From an uncultured Dorea sp. (GTDB lineage: Bacteria; Bacillota; Clostridia; Lachnospirales; Lachnospiraceae): DNA of 64,000 nt. Positions 59,798 through 64,000 of the stretch are shown piece by piece; the first letter of the stretch is position 1; every line of letters begins with the position of its first letter. Both the position numbers and the translations under genes were made by a program. The stretch lies in contig CAJTYU010000008.1 of assembly GCA_910584095.1 (NCBI GenBank), positions 31,311 to 95,310 on the forward strand, in the 5' to 3' direction. The notes beneath the pieces are model-generated. The model was not told the origin of the DNA. It did no database searches and saw nothing but the letters and a program-made list of their open reading frames with translations.

Positions 59798-61900
59798 TTA
59801 TTCTTCCTGAATACTAATATTATCTCCCTCTTTCAGCTCCTGCTGAAACAAGCCGGAAATTCCATTTACCGTTAATTCAATTCTTCCCTTCGGATTTTTC
59901 AGATCGATTCCCGAATACTGGATCATATCCATCAAATAATAAGGACTTCCATCTTCTTTGGCCGGCAGACGTAAAGGCGCGCCGTTCAGATGAAAAAGTA
60001 TCTCTCCGGCCGGCGCTGCAGGCTCTTTTCCAGAAACCTCCAGCTCCTGTGACACCTCCTCCGGCTCCAATGGCTGAATGCTTTCCTCTGCCGTATGCTC
60101 TTCTTCTCCAACTTCCTCTTCTCTATCTGGAATTTGCTTTTCTTCGGACGTATCTCCAAAATCCAGCTCACCCTGTTTCCAGACTTCTTCTTTCTGAATC
60201 TCTTCGAACTCGCCGTCATCCGTCTTTTCCTCCGGGACAGAATGATCCTTTTCCTCTTCTTCTTTCGCGGCGGCCTCCATTTCAGCAATCTGCGCCTCTG
60301 AAAGCTTCATTACAATCTTATCTCCGCCTTTTAGAAGCGTCTCTAAAGAACAATGCTCTCCGTTTAGGGTAATATCCTGACATTCCAAAGCGCCCTCAAT
60401 ATCTCCCAGAAAAGCCCTCGCCGGAATACCATGTACTGCCGGAGTAAAATCAATACAATCTCCAGCGTTAATGATTTCTGAAAGTTTTCCCTCTCTGCCG
60501 TTAACAAGAAGTACTGCCGGCTGCGCGGGCACTCCATAGAAAACCTTCCGCTTTCCATTCAATGTCACTACCAGATCTCTGCCGGGCCGCCCCAGTATAT
60601 CCTGAAAGCTATAGCCGTTCATCATCAGAAGGTTTAATACCGTAAAACTTCCGCTGCGGAACAGCTTTGCCGATTTTCCATTCAGCTTCACCCGGAAACT
60701 GTCATTAATCATATTCAGTCCAGAAGAAACTACAATACCAAGAGGCGTGGCATACTCTGGATTATTCAAATCGTATTCGTCCGAATATGCATTTGCCCGG
60801 AAGTTATTTCCCGCAATTGCGACCCTTTTCTCATCCATCTTAAGCGCCGCTGTCAGACCTTCCTTTAAGCCTGCCAGTTTGCTTCCGCCTCCCGCCAAAA
60901 ACACCGCGGACGGCGCGCCTCCATTTACCTCAAGTACCTTCTCTGCAATCTCTTTGCTCAAAAGCTCTAACGCTCCCTGAATATGTTTCAGGATATCTTC
61001 CTTGGAAACTTTATGCTCCAATCCCAGAATATCTGTATATAAAATCTCTTTCCGGATCTCAAGCTGCGCTTTCATCTGTTCTGCAGTTCCAAAGTCCACC
61101 AGATATTCCCTCATAATCATCTCGGTAACCTCATCGCCCGCTACAGTTGCCATTGTATATCCGGTCACACTTCCGCCGGTACATGCAGCAATATCGGAGG
61201 TCCCGGCGCCAATATCCACCATAACCAGATTCAAAAGTCTCAGATTCTCAGGAATAGCGGCATTAATCGCCGCAATCGGCTCCAGCGTCATGCTCGCAAT
61301 TTCCAGACCTACTTTGCGCATAGTCGTATAAAGGCTTTCAATAACCTCGCTGGGAAGAAAAGTTGCAATCAAATCCACCTTAATCCTTCTTCCCCGGTGA
61401 TCCTTCAAACTGGACATTAGGTACTTATCCAGATAATACTCGCAGACCGTATATCCAACCAGATAGAAATTGCGGGAATCGTTCTCCGCTTCATTTTCCG
61501 CATCAAAGGCTTTCTCCGCCTTGCTGATCGCGCCGGCCTCCAGACGGCTGATTACCTCGTCGTCAATCACCTGTGAACGCGGAAGTTCCAGTTCAAAGTC
61601 CGCCCGCTGGGTCCTTAAGGCACGCCCCGCCGCCGCGACGCATACCTGATCCAGCTTGACTTTGAGCCTGCTCTCTAACCGCTTCTTCACACGCCTTGCA
61701 AGCATTGCCACCTTATCAATATTTTCAATCTGGCCGTCTATCATCGCCCGTTCCGTATGATCTTCCTTTTCAATGGCAATAATCTTTACCTTGTCTTCCT
61801 CCACGCGTCCCACCATGCCGATGATGCTCCGTGTCCCTATATCCAAGGCAAATATCATATTCTCTGGCTGAGCCTGCCTTTTTACCTGTCCCTTTGCCAT
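59798..61900 (-). CDS. FtsA-like actin-fold protein with C-terminal beta-grasp-like modules
   Basis: A 700-residue protein. Residues about 15-400 are an FtsA/PilM-type ATPase: phosphate loop 1 FALDIGTRSIIGMVGRV, the inserted 1C-like region with VAAAGRALRTQ, phosphate loop 2 VMVDIGAGTSDIAAC, and the adenosine motif AVFLAGGGSKLAGL. Residues about 420-560 and 640-700 look like ubiquitin/ThiS-like beta-grasp units (LVVTLNGKRKVFYG, LLVNGREGKLSEIINAGDCIDF; IELTVNGISGLFQQELKEGDNISI), separated by a very acidic linker of about 70 residues. It lacks the C-terminal amphipathic helix of FtsA, so it is a paralogue, not the divisome FtsA. It lies 30 nt after alaS and 24 nt before the FIST gene. Confidence 0.82.
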   Translation of the reverse strand: MAKGQVKRQAQPENMIFALDIGTRSIIGMVGRVEEDKVKIIAIEKEDHTERAMIDGQIENIDKVAMLARRVKKRLESRLKVKLDQVCVAAAGRALRTQRADFELELPRSQVIDDEVISRLEAGAISKAEKAFDAENEAENDSRNFYLVGYTVCEYYLDKYLMSSLKDHRGRRIKVDLIATFLPSEVIESLYTTMRKVGLEIASMTLEPIAAINAAIPENLRLLNLVMVDIGAGTSDIAACTGGSVTGYTMATVAGDEVTEMIMREYLVDFGTAEQMKAQLEIRKEILYTDILGLEHKVSKEDILKHIQGALELLSKEIAEKVLEVNGGAPSAVFLAGGGSKLAGLKEGLTAALKMDEKRVAIAGNNFRANAYSDEYDLNNPEYATPLGIVVSSGLNMINDSFRVKLNGKSAKLFRSGSFTVLNLLMMNGYSFQDILGRPGRDLVVTLNGKRKVFYGVPAQPAVLLVNGREGKLSEIINAGDCIDFTPAVHGIPARAFLGDIEGALECQDITLNGEHCSLETLLKGGDKIVMKLSEAQIAEMEAAAKEEEEKDHSVPEEKTDDGEFEEIQKEEVWKQGELDFGDTSEEKQIPDREEEVGEEEHTAEESIQPLEPEEVSQELEVSGKEPAAPAGEILFHLNGAPLRLPAKEDGSPYYLMDMIQYSGIDLKNPKGRIELTVNGISGLFQQELKEGDNISIQEE

Positions 61901-61930
61901 AACTACCTCCTGTACGGCATAATACCGCCG

Positions 61931-64000
61931 CTAAGAAATCTGGCCCTCAAGCACCTCTTTTACTTTCGCCAGTGCATCATCAATTCCTGCGGGATTCTTT
62001 CCGCCTGCCTGCGCCATATTCGGACGGCCTCCTCCGCCTCCGCCTACAAGCGCGGCAATACCCTTGATCAGATTACCTGCATGCGCGCCCTTTTTCATCG
62101 CTCCGTCAGATACCATTGCAACCAAATTTACCTTGCCGTTTACTGCCGACGCGAGAACAATCACGCCGTCTCCCAGTTTCTCCCTTAAGCTGTCGCCAAG
62201 CTCGCGAAGTTTGTTCATATCAACGCCTTCCACCTTGGCGGCAAGCAGCTTCACTCCGCATACCTCTGTTACACTATTCATCACATCGCCCGCCGCGCTC
62301 TGCGCCATCTTGCTCTTTGTACTCTCAAGCTCATTCTTCAATGCCTTATGGTCTGCAAGAAGATGGCTCAGTTTATCCGTAAGCTTATCCGGCGTTGTTT
62401 TCAATAATTTGGCCGCTTCTATCAGTTTATTTTCCGTCTCTTCATAATAATCCAATAGTCCCCGGGAAGTCAAAGCCTCGATTCTGCGCACTCCTGCGGC
62501 GACTCCGGTCTCAGAAATAATCTTAAACGCATTAATCGCGCCGGTATTCTCCACATGGGTTCCGCCGCAAAATTCCTTTGAGAACTCTCCCATACTGACT
62601 ACGCGTACAATATCGCCGTATTTTTCGCCAAATAACGCGGCCGCCCCGGTTTTTCTTGCCTCTTCTATAGGCATATTTTCAGCCTTTACCGGAAGATGCT
62701 CCTGAATCCTTTCATTTACAATCTCTTCCACCTTCCGTATCTCTTCTTCTGTAAGTGAAGAAAAGTGTGTAAAGTCAAATCTGAGCCGGTTCTCATTGAC
62801 TGAAGAACCTGCCTGTTCCACATGATTGCCAAGCACTTCCTTCAGCGCCTTCTGCAGAAGATGCGTAGCGCTGTGGTTTCTGGCCGACAGAGCCCTCTTT
62901 ACCCTGTCAACCTCTAATGTAACCCGATCGCCGTTTTTCACCATTCCTCTCGTCACATATCCGATATGGGCATACTTTCCTCCCAGAAGCTTCTTCACAT
63001 CCTCTACCTGAAATTCAAATTCCTCCGTGCGTATCACGCCGGTATCCGCCTCCTGTCCGCCGCTCGCAGCATAGAAGGGGCTTTCTTTTACAAATATAGT
63101 TCCTTTCTCTCCGTCAGACAACGCATCTGCAAGCTCATCTTCTGTTGTAAGCACTGTAACCTCCGACTCAGCAGTCAGCCTGTCGTATCCGACAAATTCC
63201 GTTGTAACCGATGGATCGATGGATTCGTAAACTGTCACATCCGCACCCATATAATTGTGCTCGCCAAAAGTGCCCTTGGCAGTTTCCCGCTGGGCCTTCA
63301 TTGCCTTTTCAAAGCCTTCCTCGTCCATACTAAGCCCCTTTTCCTCCAGAATCTCTCTGGTCAAATCTACCGGGAAGCCGTAAGTATCGTACAGACGGAA
63401 CGCTTCCTCTCCAGAAAGCACCGTCTCTTTCTTCCTCTCCATCTCCGCCTCTATTCCTTCCAGAATAGAAAGCCCCTGGTCAATGGTCTTATTAAACTGC
63501 TCTTCCTCTTTCGTGATCACCTTAAAGATAAAGTCCTTCTTCTCCTCCAGCTCCGGATATCCGTCTTTGGAACCGGCAATTACTGTCTGAGCAAGTTCTA
63601 CAAGAAATTCTCCTTCAATTCCCAAAAGCCTTCCATGGCGGCATGCCCTTCTAAGCAGCCTTCTGAGTACGTATCCCCGGCCGCTGTTAGACGGAAGGAT
63701 TCCGTCGGAAATCATAAATGTCACAGACCGGATATGATCCGTAATCACACGGATGGAAACATCCGTATCATAGTTTTTGCCGTATTCGGCTCCCGCCATC
63801 TTACAAACATGCTCTCTCAGGGCAAACAGCGTATCAATATCAAACATGGATTCCACATCCTGCACCACGCAGGCAAGCCGCTCAAGTCCCATGCCTGTAT
63901 CAATATTCTTCTGTTCCAGCTCTGTATAGTTGTTATGTCCGTCATTATCAAACTGGGTAAATACATTATTCCAGATTTCCATATAGCGGTCGCAGTCGCA
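61931..64000 (-). CDS. alaS: Alanyl-tRNA synthetase (N-terminal part outside window)
   Basis: The frame runs on past the right edge without a start, giving about 689 residues of a protein normally near 880. Seen: CDCDRYMEIWNNVFTQFD, TGMGLERLACVVQ, the tRNA-recognition helices LRRLLRRACRHGRLLG, the editing domain zinc motif RNHSATHLLQKAL and EFCGGTHVENTG, and the C-terminal GGGGGGRPNMAQAGGKNPAGID. It charges tRNA-Ala and clears mischarged Ser/Gly. First visible gene of an apparent operon with the FtsA-like, FIST and chemoreceptor genes. Confidence 0.97.
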   Translation of the reverse strand, partial: CDCDRYMEIWNNVFTQFDNDGHNNYTELEQKNIDTGMGLERLACVVQDVESMFDIDTLFALREHVCKMAGAEYGKNYDTDVSIRVITDHIRSVTFMISDGILPSNSGRGYVLRRLLRRACRHGRLLGIEGEFLVELAQTVIAGSKDGYPELEEKKDFIFKVITKEEEQFNKTIDQGLSILEGIEAEMERKKETVLSGEEAFRLYDTYGFPVDLTREILEEKGLSMDEEGFEKAMKAQRETAKGTFGEHNYMGADVTVYESIDPSVTTEFVGYDRLTAESEVTVLTTEDELADALSDGEKGTIFVKESPFYAASGGQEADTGVIRTEEFEFQVEDVKKLLGGKYAHIGYVTRGMVKNGDRVTLEVDRVKRALSARNHSATHLLQKALKEVLGNHVEQAGSSVNENRLRFDFTHFSSLTEEEIRKVEEIVNERIQEHLPVKAENMPIEEARKTGAAALFGEKYGDIVRVVSMGEFSKEFCGGTHVENTGAINAFKIISETGVAAGVRRIEALTSRGLLDYYEETENKLIEAAKLLKTTPDKLTDKLSHLLADHKALKNELESTKSKMAQSAAGDVMNSVTEVCGVKLLAAKVEGVDMNKLRELGDSLREKLGDGVIVLASAVNGKVNLVAMVSDGAMKKGAHAGNLIKGIAALVGGGGGGRPNMAQAGGKNPAGIDDALAKVKEVLEGQIS

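Overview
The window looks like chromosomal DNA from a Gram-positive anaerobe of the Clostridia, most likely a gut Lachnospiraceae. The support is the gene order rpmF-yceD and plsX-acpP-rnc-smc-ftsY, lipoprotein-type binding proteins, strong AGGAGG ribosome-binding sites, an Re-type citrate synthase next to NADP isocitrate dehydrogenase, and VanRS-like regulators. The species cannot be fixed from the sequence. I see no tRNA, rRNA, insertion sequence, prophage or CRISPR array. Most genes are on the minus strand.

Layout. 1-3.6 kb: a lipase-like membrane hydrolase cut by the left edge, then an AlkD / M19 dipeptidase / Cu,Zn-SOD operon. 3.9-4.6 kb: a divergent TruA paralogue with Glu at the catalytic Asp position. 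4.6-10.9 kb: a 1758-residue secreted M60 (mucin-type) metalloprotease with a dockerin, followed by a membrane-anchored protein with a cohesin-like domain. 11-13.8 kb: two lipoproteins that share a C-terminal module. 13.8-21.3 kb: a four-carbon acid-sugar (threonate/erythronate type) pathway with a DeoR regulator, GntP permease, PdxA2-like dehydrogenase, two DUF1537 kinases and a GarR/LtnD-type dehydrogenase. 21.7-24.1 kb: a small Gly-rich protein with D-x-N-x-D-G-x-C-D repeats, then an HSDH-like SDR divergent from its GntR regulator. 24.2-27.7 kb: Re-citrate synthase / GntR / isocitrate dehydrogenase under a GntR-like palindrome. 27.8-35.7 kb: ilvA, ftsY, smc, rnc, acpP, plsX.

35.8-43.7 kb: a sugar-type ABC importer with a Gfo/Idh/MocA oxidoreductase, two TIM-barrel isomerases and a LacI regulator. 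43.9-44.6 kb: rpmF-yceD. 44.7-51.5 kb: a ribose operon (rbsD-btpA-rbsK-rbsA-rbsC-rbsB) with a LacI/RbsR gene and two matching operators. 51.7-53.5 kb: small membrane protein, XRE regulator, exonuclease. 53.6-56.6 kb: VanR/VanS homologues with a D,D-carboxypeptidase and a shared box upstream of both units. 56.9-57.7 kb: rpsU and a GNAT acetyltransferase. 57.8-64 kb: alaS (cut by the right edge), an FtsA-like fusion protein, a FIST-domain sensor and a soluble chemoreceptor in one apparent operon.

The best leads for new biology are the cohesin-dockerin display of the M60 protease, the VanRS-carboxypeptidase unit without van resistance genes, and the alaS/FtsA-like/FIST/MCP operon. All functions are read from sequence motifs and remembered family features; no database search was run.
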